A stretch of DNA of 64,000 nt from Phocoena phocoena. Its lineage: Eukaryota > Chordata > Mammalia > Artiodactyla > Phocoenidae. The DNA is taken from positions 39,393,159-39,457,158 of the forward strand of contig NC_089232.1 in NCBI RefSeq assembly GCF_963924675.1. The letters run 5' to 3'. Each line of letters starts with the position of its first letter. Positions within the stretch are counted from its first letter, which is position 1. A program made the position numbers and the translations under genes. The notes beneath the pieces were generated by a model, which was given only the letters and a program-made list of their open reading frames with translations, ran no database searches and was not told the origin of the DNA. Positions 1 to 12,450 of the stretch are shown here, piece by piece.

Positions 1-137
1 GGGTAGGCTGCTACTGGCATCTAGTCGGCAGAGGCCAGGGGCTCTGCTAAACATCCTACAATCCACTGGACAGCCCCCCGCAGCAAAGAACTGTCTGGTC
101 CCAAATATCAATAGTGCTGATATTGAGAAATCCTGTT
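1..137 (+). mobile_element. MER20-like hAT fragment, cut by window start
   Basis: The run from TGCTACTGGCATCTAG to the end near TTGAGAAATCCTG matches the 3' part of the mammalian MER20 element (hAT-Charlie group) as I remember it. The 5' end is outside the window. Confidence 0.75.
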
Positions 138-197
138 CTAGAGCACTTGTTGCACTGCAGGTCACTGACAACTCAGGTTGTCAAAATGAAGTGCTCA

Positions 198-322
198 GGA
201 CTGCCCTGGTGGTCCAGTGGTTAAGAATCCACGCTTCCACTGTAGGGGGCACGGGTTCAATCCCTGGCTGGGGAACTAAGATCTCACATGCTGCCCACGG
301 TGTGGCCAAAAATAATAAAATA
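198..322 (+). mobile_element. Cetacean tRNA-derived SINE, short form
   Basis: Starts GGACTGCCCTGGTGGTCCAG and has the box-B-like GGGTTCAATCCC. Flanking copies AAATGAAGTGCTCA (184-197) and AAATGAAATGCTCA (from 324) are its target-site duplication. Confidence 0.9.
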
Positions 323-2714
323 AAAATGAAATGCTCAGCAAACAGCATGAGGTACCTTCTCAAAGGCATTTTGCAGTTTGGTCTCTCCCATAAACCATTG
401 TTCTGCTCTTCCTTGAGCCACATACTTGGCTCTTCTTTAGTACCTTCCATTCCACCGCCAACGCACAGGCAAAGGCTGTGGGGACAGTAGCTCTAACTAA
501 AACAATGGTGAAAACCTGGCTCCAGCTCTGCTGTGTGAGAAACAGGGAGTCCCTCCTACAGTGGCTTCAATGCCACAGAAGAACCACAGGCCCTGAAGTG
601 GTGCTTTGTTGTGCAAATCCTGATCAAAAGACCAGCTTCCCTAAAACTAAAACAACCAGCTGTTTCCCTCGACACACACGACAACGTGACTGTCAAGGCA
701 ATGCCATGGAAATGTCCACACCCTGAAAATGTTGATCCCACTCCCAGGCTGCTAAGCCCTACTAGTTCAAATCCCAGCGTTGCTAGTGGACTGCCCCAAA
801 TGCCTGCCCTCTGACCTCAGCAAGTCCTCACTGCCTTTTGGCCTGCCTTCTAATCACCTTCTAATTGTGTGTCTTATTCCCATGGCAACTCACTTCCCCC
901 AAGGCCCCAAACTTTTCTCTCCCTGTTTCCCTTCTGCAGATGTCCTTGCCTCATGTTTTCCTGAGATGAGTAACAAAATAATCATAGCTGCTCTCATTTA
1001 TGCAGCGGCCACAAACACTAGGCTGGTGCAGTATGTACGCTTCATCTGCAAAGTATCGATAACCCTGTTTTGCAGATGATGAAACCAGAGCTTAAAGACT
1101 TCTTCCAGCCTTTAACTGCTTCCAGGTCACAGTGCAGGCATTTGATCCCAGGACTGCCCATCTCCAGGATGAACTTCTTGGACTTCTCTCTTCTTCCCTA
1201 AAAATATGTCTCTGTCTTGATCCCTGGGTCTTGGAGGAAGAAAAGTTCTTTCAACCCAAAGTTTCCTCCTCCATCTTGATCTTGATTTCCTCCTGTCTCT
1301 CACTGAACTTCACTGCTTTGGCTCTCCCCCTTCCCTCTCTCTTTAGCTCAGCCCCTCCTCCCTACAAATGCGTTCGGTCTGCCCTGCTTCTCAGACACAC
1401 TCCTGCTTCATCTGCCTCCTTTGCTTCACTGTTAACTTGTCAATATGGCCACCTCTTCTGCTCCCTCGTGCACTCCTTGGCCTGTCCAGTCGCCTATTCC
1501 ATGAGCAACATCTAGCTCCCTTTCTGGCTCTGTGGCTCTTTCTGGCTCTGTCCTTGGCTCCCCTTTGCTCCTTCCTGGATGGGCACCACGTCCATCTCCT
1601 ACCCTTTTGCTTCTCAGTACCCTCAGGATGGTGCCCTGAATAGAGAGGGTGATGATGATGACCTCACCTTCAGAACTGGGCAAAAATCAGACAAACACTT
1701 CCCAGGGGCCAGGGAGATGGCTGAAGCAGGGCTCCCAGGGAAATTCCTTTGGGTTGGAGTTCTGTTCAGCAGAATGGCCACACACTCTTACCATTTTTAG
1801 AGCAGTGATTACCAAATGGAAATACCCTATTTCACCAGAGACTGAGACCCAAAGTCACTAGCTTCATATCTAAATGTCATTCACCTCTTCACTGTAACTG
1901 AGGCTCTGAGAAACAGAGACACATGACTACATGCTAGGGGATTCAATTCCTGTTTTTCCTTCCTGTTTGTCCTCTGCTAAAATCAAAAAAGAAATACCTA
2001 AAAGAAACTTCTTGGTTTTGTTATCCTGATAACATATTATTACTACATCTGTGGAGGTAAAGTTAAATGAAAAAAATAAATGGTTTCTGAGCTGTTGGCA
2101 TCAAATGCCATCAGTTTTTAAAAGACAAGTAAATAATATCTAGGCACTGAATCTGTATTTGATGGCAAAGATCCCTTCTCTGGGTAATTCCATTCTCATA
2201 CCCTCTCCACTGAAATGTCTATAGGAATTTCCATACGTTGGTATTAGTAAACTTTTGTCTAGCATTCATCCATCTATCTATGGGTTTATTCCTTATCAAA
2301 ACTGTGTGCTCAGTCCTTGGATAAAACGGACACAGTGCCTGTCCTCAGGGAGTGTAGTCTCATCTGGCACTTATAATTCCATGTGATAGGTGCTAAATAG
2401 GAGAAATGTGGGGTGTGGTTGGAATATTTTCACAGATACTCACCCTAGACTTGGGCGTAGCTGATCAGGGCCATATCAGTAATATCTAAGGTAAAACCTG
2501 AGTGTGTTAGGTGAAGGTGGAGGGGTGAAGTTGTGGGGAGGGGTTGTCCCAAGAAGAGAGACTAGCATTCTAGAAGGCTCATGTCAAGGGAGAGAAGGTT
2601 TTAGGGAACTGAAAAGAAGTCATTTTCAGTAGATCAGAGAAGAGAAGAAGAACGGAGAAAGATTATCATCATCATCATCCTCATAGTTAATAGTCTAGAT
2701 ATATAAATTGGGTA
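323..2714. other. Intergenic, no gene seen
   Basis: No ORF here has family features or splice logic. About 1180-1640 is strongly pyrimidine-rich on the plus strand, and 1040-1170 resembles a MIR fragment. An L2-like remnant may lie at 2270-2400. The rest is unassigned single-copy-looking DNA. Confidence 0.6.
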
Positions 2715-2870
2715 CCATTATTATCCCCATTTTGCAGATGTGGAAACCGAGGCACTGAGAGGTTACAGTAATTTTCCCAGGGTCACCCAGCCAGTATGTA
2801 GCAGATCCAAACAGAACCCAGGATCTGTGCACTTACTTAACTGGCAAAATATTGCCTGCCATCCTACCTT
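2715..2870 (+). repeat. MIR fragment
   Basis: The order CCCATTTTGCAGATG, GAAACCGAGGC, GGTCACCCAGCC and AGAACCCAGG follows the MIR core and tail. An ATC triplet run lies just before it at about 2664-2680. Confidence 0.8.
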
Positions 2871-3035
2871 TGAGATATTCTCCAAACTTCCTCCCAGCAA
2901 TGATTTGGGGACCCAAGGAGAAAAAAGTAGATTGAGGCAGTGATTTTATATTTAGTAGGAAGTCTGAGTGGAAATCTTAACCAAAGAAAGCCTGCTCTCC
3001 TCTGTCTGCTCCCCTCTGTAAATCAGATTACGGTA

Positions 3036-3171
3036 GGGAATTCCCTGGCAGTCCTGTGTTTAGGACTCCACGCTTTCACTGCCAAGGGTGTGGGTTCCAT
3101 CCTTCACTGGGAACTAAGATCCCACAAGCCTCGCAGCCAAAAACAAACAAAAACAAAAACAAAAACCAACA
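3036..3171 (+). mobile_element. Cetacean SINE, short form
   Basis: Starts GGGAATTCCCTGGCAGTCC and ends in an AAAAC-type tail. CAGATTACGGTA before it and CAGATTAAGGTA after it form a 12-base duplication with one change. Confidence 0.88.
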
Positions 3172-3183
3172 CAGATTAAGGTA

Positions 3184-4384
3184 AAGACAATGCTCTCCTG
3201 AGGGGAATTTTCATTTAAATGGAGGAGGGACCAAAAAATTTTGAACACCCTAACAAGTAGGGTGGATAGAGGAAGATGATTTGGGGTGGAGGCCCAGCTC
3301 CCCAGGGGCTCAAGTAGGTAGTACATAAGGGACTACCTAGTCATATAATTGGAAGCATCTTTTTGGCCTAGAAGAGTTGCTATGAATCACTAAACTCTTA
3401 ATTTTCTAGTAGGGAATGACTTAGGCTCTTAAAAGTTGCACATTAGAAGTTTTTTCCCTCACTCCAGTTACTAATGACATAAGTGAAAATTACTCAGGGT
3501 GATTCAAGGAGTAGGCTTATTCAGAGGTAGCTGAGTTTTGTTTAATTCCGTGACTGATCTAGAACATACAACAGCTTCATATCCCTTAAGGTGGAAACCA
3601 AAAACAGTTTAATGCCATAAACTTTGTGAGCAAAGACTTCAAAGTGGTGAAGTATGTGAACAGTACACCCAAGCTTGGAGCATGGTGATACGACTTCTCA
3701 AGACCAGACAATCTCTTGTGGACAATTGCCCACTAGTTCGATTAAACCTTGAGCCTATAAGAAATCTAGCATTTGTTCATGACTAATTTTTCCTAGAATA
3801 AAACCATTTCAGTATGAAATTTACTGTATATCACCTTTCCTGTATAAAGTGCTCACTTCTCCTGTTTCATCCCAGTTGCTTCATTCCTTCTCAAGAGAGT
3901 AGACAAGGGTAGGTGATATTTTAGCTGCTGAGACTGGCTTGAGTCAAAATACCCATCTCCAAGACCTCCAGTGGTGAAAAGGTTGAGGACTGAGCACTAT
4001 TTTCCATGTTTATTTCCCAAACTGGGAAAGTTGATGGTTTGCATGTGTATAATAGATTGGATTAGAAAAGGAGCTTTGGAGAAGCTTATGGCCCGTGATG
4101 GGGCACAGTTACTTGGTTTAGTTAGCCGCCTGAGTAGGGAGGATGTGTGTGTTTCATATCCTTGTTTATACCAGTACCTAGGGAACTCAGAGTCACGTGG
4201 AAATAGGATATGGTTTATCAGTTAGTCCTTTCTACTCAAACCATTCCCCACCCCTCATCAAAAACTGAACAATAGTTTTATTGGCCCTTTCCCTACTACT
4301 TAAAATTCCTTCTGCCACTTGGCCGGATCTGATTTTGCTATTTTTCTCAGGTACATGGATAGAGAGCTTGGTTAAGAAATTCTG
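3184..4384. other. Intergenic, no feature recognised
   Basis: I see no gene, RNA or confident repeat. Several short ORFs are within chance expectation. Confidence 0.5.
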
Positions 4385-4580
4385 CTTCACAGGGTGATCA
4401 GCTCTGTGCTTTGTGACCACCTAGAGGGGTGGGATAGGGAGGGTGGGAGGCAGACGCAAGAGGGAGGAGATATGGGGATATATGTATATGTATAGCTGAG
4501 TCACTTTGTTATAAAGCAGAAACTAACACACCATTGTAAAGCAATCATACTCCAAGAAAGATGTTTAAAAAAAAAAAAAA
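4385..4580 (+). mobile_element. L1 3' end fragment
   Basis: Contains the artiodactyl-type L1 tail sequence TATAGCTGAGTCACTTTGTT, AAACTAACACACCATTG and CTCCAAGAAAGATG followed by an A run. Only the last 190 bases or so are present. It abuts a 5'-truncated SINE. Confidence 0.8.
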
Positions 4581-4875
4581 GAGTTCGCCTGCCAATGCAG
4601 GGGACATGGGTTTGGTCCCTGGTCCAGGAGGATCCCACGTGCTGTGGAGCAACTAAGCCCGTGCACCACAACTACTGAGCCTGCACTCTAGAGCCTGTGA
4701 GCCGCAACTACTGAAGCCTGCGCGCTGAGAGCCCGTGCTCCGCAACAAGAGAAGCGACCACAATGAGAAGCCCACACACCACAACGAAGAGTAGCCCCCG
4801 CTCGCTGCAACTAGGGAAAGCCCGCGTGTGGCAATGAAGACCCAACACAACCAAAAAAAAAAAAAAAAAAAAAAA
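4581..4875 (+). mobile_element. Cetacean SINE, long form, 5'-truncated
   Basis: Lacks the first 35 bases or so of the element (the CTTCCCTGGTGG head) and begins at GAGTTCGCCTGCC directly on the L1 A tail. The body carries the CAACTACTGAGCC repeats of the long form and ends in a 20-base A run. Confidence 0.88.
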
Positions 4876-5634
4876 GATGGCTCACCAGCTTAATCACAGA
4901 AAGGGCAGGGCATCAGATGTGAGGGAACCAGGGAAAACATCCCTCCCTCATCCTGCCTCCTCCTCCCACAGTCCTTCTCTCTGGCTAACTCTCTACAAGG
5001 ACGCTTTCTTCTCTCTCCCTGCAGATAGGGGTTGTCCCCAACATGGTGGTGCCGCAGCCTCACATTTCCCATCTTCTATCTCTCTCTCTCTCTGTCTTCT
5101 TGACTGGCTTAGCCCCCTACCTGGCCATCAAATGTTGGAGTTCCTCGAGGCTCTATCCTAGGTCCTCTTACTTCCTCCCTCAGAGATCCTCACAGTTTTA
5201 ATCACCATCTCTACTTAGAGGGTTCCCATATTTATTCTCCAACACAGACCTTTCTCCACGCTCTAGGCCTATGTAGCCAATTGCCTACCTGGTGTCTACT
5301 CTTGGGTATCTCAAAGGCATCTGAAATTTTCCCCTTCTTTCTTGGTAACAAAATCCCCATGTTGTTGGAATTGGCAACGTACCTGGCTGAAAAGATCACA
5401 TTTTCCCCCTTCCCTTTGCAGTCAGGGGTGGACAATGAGATGTATGCAGAAGTAATTAAGTTGAGCTTCTAGGGAAAGTCCTTTATAAAAGGCTGACTCA
5501 GCTGGAAGTTTTGCCATTTTTGCCCTTATGCCTTCCTCCTCCTTCTGCCTGGAATGTGGATGTGATAGCTAGTGCTCAAGCAGTCATCTTGAGAGTATGA
5601 GGAGAACTTGAAGATGGAAATGAGCACTAAAAAT
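4876..5634. other. Intergenic, no feature recognised
   Basis: Contains a short TC run (about 5080-5094). No gene or clear repeat is supported. Confidence 0.5.
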
Positions 5635-5642
5635 GGCAGAGA

Positions 5643-5842
5643 GGGCTTCCCTGGTGGTGCAGTGGTTGAGAGTCCGCCTGCCGATGCAGGGGACGTGGGT
5701 TCGTGCCCTGGTCCGGGAAGATCCCACATGCCGCGGAGCAGCTGGGCCCGTGAGCCATGGCCGCTGAGCCTGCACGTCCGGAGCCTATGCTCCGTAACGG
5801 GAGAGGCCACAACAGTGAGAGGCCTGTGTACCGCAAAAAAAA
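5643..5842 (+). mobile_element. Cetacean SINE, young 200-base form
   Basis: Near-complete copy with GGGCTTCCCTGGTGG head, box B GGGTTCGTGCCC and body ending GTGTACCGC plus A tail. The target-site copies GGCAGAGA flank it on both sides (5635-5642 and after the tail). Confidence 0.93.
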
Positions 5843-5989
5843 AGGCAGAGAAAATGGTAGAAGGAGCTTGGGATAAAGATGCTTACTTTCTATCTACAGA
5901 CAACTTTTAGGTGAGAAATGGTAAATATCTATCTTATTGAAGCCACTCCTATTACAGGTCTCTATAACTAGAACAAAACACAATTCCTA

Positions 5990-6410
5990 ACACGTAATCG
6001 TCTCTTGCTACACCTCTATCCTCATCTGGCATCAGACCACACTCCAACCTTCTCCCTCTTCTCAAGTCATGCCGTCCTCTCTGCCTATACTCACCATGCT
6101 CTCTCCTGCCACTTAGTCTTCTCACGTGCCATTCCCAATGCCTAGATCCCAGCTCAGTCATCACTTCCTCTGAGAAGCCAGCCATGACCAACTTCACCCA
6201 TCACAGGTCTCAGAGTACCACCAGGCTCTTCTATGTAGTAACTGTCCCCTTTGTAATTTCACAATCTAGCGGGAGAGACTAGTCTAGTCCTTCCCACTAG
6301 ACTATAACCTCCATGGAGGCAGGACTGTGTCCTTTCCTGTTATTACCATTGTATCGTTTATACCCAAGCCTAGTTTTGTAATAAGTGCTCACCTCCAAAA
6401 AAAGAAAATA
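5990..6410 (-). repeat. L2-like ancient LINE remnant
   Basis: Reads as the minus-strand L2 3' end: TCTGGCATCAGACC, CTCAGTCATCACTTCCTC, then CTCCATGGAGGCAGGACTG and AATAAGTGCTC. The copy is worn, and the limits are approximate. Confidence 0.6.
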
Positions 6411-7529
6411 AATGCAACAGAAAGGAGTTACTCAGGTCTCTCTGGTCCATATTTTTAAAATCCTAGGGAAGAATTCAGCTGGTTTAGTTAAGGCCAAGTT
6501 TCCACCTCAGGCCAAGAGCCAGGTCTGTAAGAATATGGCAGCCCTCATTCAAATCACATATTTGGATTAGGAAAAGAAACAATTCCAAAAGAGGGGAAAG
6601 GGGATAGGTACATGTAACAATAAATGTCCACCCCTTTAAGGCCATCTTCCGTGCTTATTGCAATCTGCTTTTACCTGGAGGGGAAGGTGGAGGAAAGAGG
6701 GTTCACAATATAATTTGGCTCAGGTCTTGCATGACCTGGGAGGGGATCTGGTCCCCAAACTATTGTGTATAATAAGGGGGCCACCTTGGTACATTCCCTC
6801 AGGGTCTATTCCCATTGTAGTCCATAGGTCATGAGAATAATAGTGAAAATTCTTGTTTTATCCAATTTTATGACTTCCATTCAATTCAACAACACTTGAA
6901 ATATAAGCTCTTCACGAGTCAAATCCCTTCCCCTCTGGCCCCTGCTGCCCTCTCTGACTTCCTCCTATTTCTCAATGTCTGAGCTCAGCCCTGCCTCGGG
7001 GACTTTGCACTGCTGTTCGCCCTGCCCTCAACTCTCTGTCCCTAGATCTTGGCGAGGCTGGCTCCTGGGGAGGCCAAGCCAACAGGGCTGCTGTGCATAC
7101 TTCTGCAGTTCATACAATGCACAAAGGTGGTGGACTAAGGGCTGAAACTCAGTCCCAGTGCTGCCCACGAAGCTGTGTGCTCTGAGGAAGAGGAGCGTTT
7201 TTCTTCACCAAAGAGCATCGTGTAGCAAATCAAGGGTCCTTGGGGCTGCATCTGGCCAGACAGGAGATCTTTGTCTCACATGTACACAAGCCATGTAAGC
7301 CTAGTGGTAGCCCATGGCTGGAGGGCCTTCTCATCAGAGCTGGACAGTTTTTTCCTCTACTGGATGAGGATGACCCTGGGGCTAAATTGACACTGAAGCT
7401 GAAAACCTTGTGACTGACGGAAGGTGGAGAGAGCGCTGTGGGGCGATCCTGAAAGGAAGTTCTGCCTCTGCCCCGTGTCGGTGCTCTTGGTTTAGACTCT
7501 TCGTCACATCATCTACTTCATTGTCCCAC
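6411..7529. other. Intergenic, no gene seen
   Basis: Moderately GC-rich around 6940-7200. I find no supported gene or named repeat. Confidence 0.5.
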
Positions 7530-7960
7530 AAGTGTATTCTGAGCTCCCATCATGTGCTGGGGGAGGGATCAATGGTGACCAGGCTCTGCCTTTTGGGAAT
7601 TCAGTCTAGACAGGGAAAGATACAAATCAAATAATCACACCAACAGCATTTAACATTAAACTGTGATGAGCCCAGCAAGGAGACGTGGGTGGGGCCTTGA
7701 GAGCTCATGGTAGAAGGAGCTAAGTGGAGGCTGGAGTGTTGGGAAGGTTTCCTGGAGGAAGTGACTTCAGCTGAAAATGGAAGGATGGATGGGTAGGAGG
7801 AGACGGGGCAGAAAAATGATGGGACTTGCTATGGAAGGTAGCCTGATCTAGAGAAGTATAGAACCGTGAGCCCAGCTCGGAGAGCAGGTCACTCTAGTGC
7901 CCGAAGGTGTTTCAGACAATGCTTTTGGGCTTTTAAGAATATGTCGTTATTCATCACTGA
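7530..7960 (+). repeat. L2-like ancient LINE remnant
   Basis: Contains TTCTGAGCTCCCATCATGTG, GGAATTCAGTCTAGACAGGG and the AAGGTTTCCTGGAGGAAGTG segment in the order seen in the same family at 13690-14280. The copy is diverged. Confidence 0.55.
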
Positions 7961-9197
7961 GATTACATTTACAAATCATTCTGGTGAGTCATCTTTCAGG
8001 GGCTGCCAAGAGCATGACTCAGGGGTGTGCTGGAGCAGACTCCTTTCCACTGGCCAGAGCTGATCGTACACATCTCTTCCCGACTCCACACTCAGTGGTG
8101 TAGCTTTGGTAGCTTGAAATTGGTCATGGTGGGAGTATTTACACCAGAGGAATTGGTGAACAAGTCAGGGCTTTTTTTTTCCTGCAGAGCCGATGTTAAA
8201 CAGTTATTACCATGCCGCTGAGCATGAACCACTTCTCACAGCCCTGGAGAGGTTGCTCAATTTCACAGAGAGCAGAAGTTTTCTTGAAAAGGTAGAATTT
8301 ATGACAAAGTGACATGGTGGCCTTTGGATTCTGCCTGAGATACCTGGGAAAAGATACTGCCGACATACCAGAGGTGGAGTGTGGTTTCTGCCACTCACGA
8401 GCGTTTCCTGGCAATTGACTTCCAAGAAGCAGAACCTCATAAATGCTGTAACTTGAGGGTGATAGAGGTAGTAGGACTGGGCCAGTCAGCATGCTTGCCG
8501 ACTCCCTCCACGGTCAGAGACTTTTACCAGATCCAGGGGCCAAATAGTAAGAGCACCCAAGACTGCAGCCCTCCCCTCTGGGACTAGCAGTTGGTTCACA
8601 GCATAGGTCAGATACAAATTATGTGTGTAATTCGATCCCCTGCTGTCTTTTACCGTAGGGGTTTAGGGAGGGCTTGATTCAGATGAAAGTTTCCTGAGAG
8701 CATGGACTGACTTAGCCTCATGTTCCGCACAGCATCCGACCCAGCGCCTGGCACACAGCAATCTCTCCCTAGATGCTGGCTTTCATATCAATGCACCCCA
8801 TGAAAGAGAACCCAGAAAGTTTACACAGCTAGATGCCCTGTTTACCCCAGGCCTTTGTTTGTCCTTATGCCAGCCTTTCTGGCAACTTCCCTTTATCTTG
8901 CTAAACTCAGCTTGGGGGAACTTGAGACACCATCCCTGGTCCCCGAGACTGGGGTGGGGCTGCTGCCTGCACTGTGCAGTGTATCCCCAGTTCCTGTCCT
9001 CCCAGGTCGTTCTGCCCACCTCATCTGCTGTGGGTGTCTACATCTCATCCATCCTTCCAGCCCTGGCCCCTCAGTATTTGGAACAAAATAGGTGCCCAAT
9101 AAATATTTGATGTGTGAATGAGGAGCTGAAGCTAGTGCAAACAACTTAAATTTCAGGAAAGCCACACTTAACCAGCTCCTTCTGCATGCCAAGCATA
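7961..9197. other. Intergenic, no gene seen
   Basis: Only a weak L2-like end (GGTGCCCAATAAATATTTG at about 9091) is recognisable. ORFs on both strands overlap one another and lack support. Confidence 0.5.
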
Positions 9198-9776
9198 TGA
9201 CTGGTAGCAGACTATGCCTCCCCCAAATATGCCACTCTGGTATAAGAATTATTCTGAACTGCCAGCAATTGAGAAGAAGCAGATGTAAGAAAAGCTCTCT
9301 GTCCTCTCCCTATTTGCCTAAAAGCAGGACAGAAGTTTTTAAAGGTGTCCCTTTCCCCTCTCTACCAGAAAGGACAGAAGTTCATCACTGGAAATACCTC
9401 TAGACCCTTATCAGCTCAGAGGTGGCACCGGAGGAATCTATATAACAAACTTTACTAACAAGACTCTGTCTTTCATTCGTTCCCCCATGTATTTGTCTTC
9501 CCACAGTTTGCTGCCCTAGAAATTCAAAGTCCTTTTCCTTTTCCTGTCACTTCTCAAAGTGTGTTGTTCTTTTGTTAAGATGCCACCTAGCCCGAGTTGT
9601 AACCACCCCTCTGAGTTACACATCACTGGGTACTCCCATAGGTATGTGCAATGCACATGTTAATAAACTTCTGTTTGTTTCTCTCTTGTTAATGTGTCTT
9701 TTGTCAGTCTAACTTACAGGGCCCCGTTACAGAACCTAACAGGGTAGAGGGAAAAAAACTTTTTTCCTTCCCTACA
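9198..9776 (+). mobile_element. Solo LTR of an old endogenous retrovirus-like element
   Basis: A 580-base block runs from the TGACTGGTAGCAGACTATG region to CTTCCCTACA, with a TATA-like CTATATAACA, a poly(A) signal TTAATAAAC near 9660 and the tail motif AACCTAACAGGGTAGAGG. This layout fits an ERVL/MER-type LTR. CATATG occurs at both borders. No internal genes remain. Confidence 0.6.
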
Positions 9777-9779
9777 TAT

Positions 9780-9960
9780 GGTAAAATGTCCTTATGTTCT
9801 TTCTCTCTTTTAATCCTTACAACAACCCCATGAAGTAAATTCTGTTATTCCCATTTTAGAGAGAAGGAACTGAAGATCAGAGCTGTTAAGGGACCCAAAG
9901 TCACACAGCTCAACGGGAGGAGCTAGTACTCAGGTCCAGATAAGATTCTCTGCCTTCCAC
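9780..9960 (+). repeat. MIR element
   Basis: TTACAACAACCCCATGAAG, CCCATTTTAGAGAGAAGGAA and GTCACACAGCTC occur in MIR order. Confidence 0.85.
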
Positions 9961-10285
9961 ACACAGTGATCTAGGGTGGGATGCAACTGGAGGACTCAAG
10001 TGCAGCAATTCAAAACTGTTTAGTCTAAAGGGTCCCTTTCTCTGCCTTTTTTTCTTGCTTCCAACATCATAGCGTTCATTCCTAGGGGGCAGTTTGCCTT
10101 CACATTGATTCAGTTTAAGCTTATAGGACATAGGGGTCTATTTTTGTTGCATTTCTCACAGCTTTTCAGGGAACATTTTGCTACATTTGTTCCATTCACT
10201 CCAAGTTCTTCAGGTTTATGGAATGGGAACATGTATCAAGATGCCACTGAAGCCAGTAAATACCTTCTACTAAAACTCTTGACCT

Positions 10286-10392
10286 GGGCACTTCCCTGGC
10301 GGTCCGGTGGTTAAGATGCTGCCCTTCCAATGCAGGGGGCTCTGGTTTGATCCCTGGTCGGGGAGCTAAGATCCCACATGCCTTGGTGCTGT
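10286..10392 (+). mobile_element. Cetacean SINE, short form
   Basis: GGGCACTTCCCTGGCGGTCC head and GGTTTGATCCC box B. It ends after CCCACATGCC without a clear A tail. Confidence 0.85.
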
Positions 10393-10394
10393 TG

Positions 10395-10570
10395 ACCAGT
10401 GTGTCTTAGAGGGTAATGCCAGGACAACCTGCATCAGAATAACCGGGGGCGTTGGATAAGGGTCAGTTTCTCAGCCCTGCCCCATAGAGTAGGTCTCTGA
10501 ATGGGACCCTGAAATCTGCATCTTAACCAGGCACCTCTGGCTGATTTGTTTTTTAGGAGCTTTCAAGGAC
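10395..10570 (+). repeat. MER5-like hAT fragment
   Basis: GCATCAGAATAACCGGGGGCG, AGTAGGTCTCTGAATGGG and AAATCTGCATCTTAACCAGG resemble the MER5A consensus order. Confidence 0.5.
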
Positions 10571-10574
10571 GTGT

Positions 10575-11090
10575 TTAAAATTTTAAGGTGTAATTTATAG
10601 AGATAAGTGCACAAATCTTAAGTGTATAGCTAGACTTTTTATTTTTATATAAGTACACACATTTTAACCTGAGTACACCTATGTAACAATCAGTCAGATC
10701 AAGATAGAGGAGGAAATTTCCCTCTAAGTTGTCCCAGAGGTAACTATCAGTACTATTCTGAATATCACCATGGACTAATTTTGCCTGTTCTTGAACTTCA
10801 TAGATATGGAATCATACCATATATGCTCTTTTGTGTCTGTTTTCTTTCAGTTACATTGTTTTTGCTATTTATCCATGTTGTTATGTGTAGCAGTAGTTTG
10901 TTGCTTTCTGTTGCTGGTAATATTCCATTGTGTGAATATATCCTAATTTGTCTATTCTCTTATTGGAGGTCACTTAGGTTGTTTCCAGTTTGGGGCTGTT
11001 ACAATTAAAGCTGCTATGAACATTTTTGTACTGGTCTTCTGGTGGACACAGTCATTCATTTCTCTTGGGTAATTACCTAGGAGTGAAATT
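10575..11090 (-). mobile_element. L1 3' fragment, antisense
   Basis: Contains the complement of the L1 ORF2/3' UTR boundary, with ATCCATGTTGTTATGTG, GTAATATTCCATTGTGTG and GGTTGTTTCCAGTTTGG. It is an old, diverged mammalian L1. Confidence 0.8.
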
Positions 11091-11597
11091 ACTTCAGGCT
11101 TAAGGTTTGACTGGGAGAGGTAGATGGGAGTTTATTTACAACCAGGAGCAAGAAATGCAGCACTGGGGCAGGATGTCAGCAATCACCGCTGAAAGGAAGA
11201 AAGTGCCAGGCTGGAAACTCCGTTGCTGATTCCAGCTCATATATTCTTAGCAGGCGATATTGACCTCAAGGTGTTTCTTAGGTGGAGTGGGGCAGGGGGT
11301 GAGGGCAGAGGTATGTGAAAAAAATCTTAGATATTACAGTGGTTCGTGGTCCTGAGATATGCTGGTAGACAGTAATGTCATGGGAAGAAGGGCGATGAGG
11401 AAAAGAATACCTGACAAGGCTCTTTAGGGGGTAAGAATGAAAACAGCTTGGGAAACACTGGTCTAGCTAAACCTAGACATTCTTACAGTTCTAAAATCTG
11501 GAACCTAAGGGGATCATCACTCTTTTTGGTCCAGGAGGGTAACTTGGGAATAAACAACACTACCCAGAGATGCCCAAGGAAAAACGCAGCCAAGTTC

Positions 11598-11626
11598 TTG
11601 TGTGTGTGTGTGTGTGTGTGTGTGTT
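11598..11626. repeat. (GT)n microsatellite
   Basis: About 14 uninterrupted GT units. Confidence 0.97.
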
Positions 11627-12269
11627 GGGAGGGGCTGGGGCTTATAGGTACAAGGAAAATAATACTCGGAAAGGATGAGTAAAGAACCAGAGTCCATAAA
11701 GATCTTGCTGTAATCAACACAGCGGCCAAGTGGCCAGTGAGAGGAGAAGTTTATTTTATTAGCACCTTTTGTTGAGGGAGGAAGTGATGAATGCCTCCAT
11801 CAGCCCTGCTGTGTGTCTTGTCAGATCAGATCTTGCCTGGAGGAAGTTCTGGAACCGCAGTACAGCCACCACACTCGAGGCTTCCTCGCCGCCAGCACCC
11901 ATTGTTCTCCTTTCACTCAAGCATGATGTTTCCGCCCCAGCAGGCCTTCCCTTGTGAGCAAACGGAAAGAAAGTAAAAAAATCTGGAAAGAATGAATGCA
12001 TCAAAGAGAAAGCAGGCGCCGTGAATCAAGGCATGGGGAGATGTTCACAGCCCATACCCTAGGCAGGAAGAAGGGGCGCTTGGAGGGAAGCCCCTGCACT
12101 TCTCCTTAACCCATGTTTTCTTTAACCCAGGGGGCCGCTCACCCCTACTTGCCCCCGAGGGGTGTGTGGTTAGCTGTGAGAAGGGCCTCCAGGGCAGTGT
12201 ACCCCACCAAACCCAAGCACTGCCTTCAGCCCTGAATTATACACACCGGTAGTGTGGTAGGTACAGTGG

Positions 12270-12450
12270 CCAAACTCTCTTGTAACCTGTGTGGCCTTAG
12301 TAAGTTTCCTACCCTTTCTTAAGCTTTCTGTGCCTTAGTCTCACGTGCAAAATGAGGGTGATAAGATTGGCATCTACCTGAAAGCGTTGTTAAGAGGGTG
12401 AAACTAGTTGAATATATGTCAAGTGCCCAGAACAGAGCTTGGCCCAGTCT
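12270..12450 (-). repeat. MIR element
   Basis: Complement order of MIR: GTGTGGCCTTAGTAAGTTTC, TTAGTCTCACGTGCAAAATG, GGGTGATAAGATTGGCATC, AAGTGCCCAGAACAG. Confidence 0.8.

Noticed and set aside
5643..5842. tRNA genes at the box A/box B motifs
   Set aside because: The tRNA-like part does not fold to a full cloverleaf and is joined to a SINE body. The same holds for the other copies.
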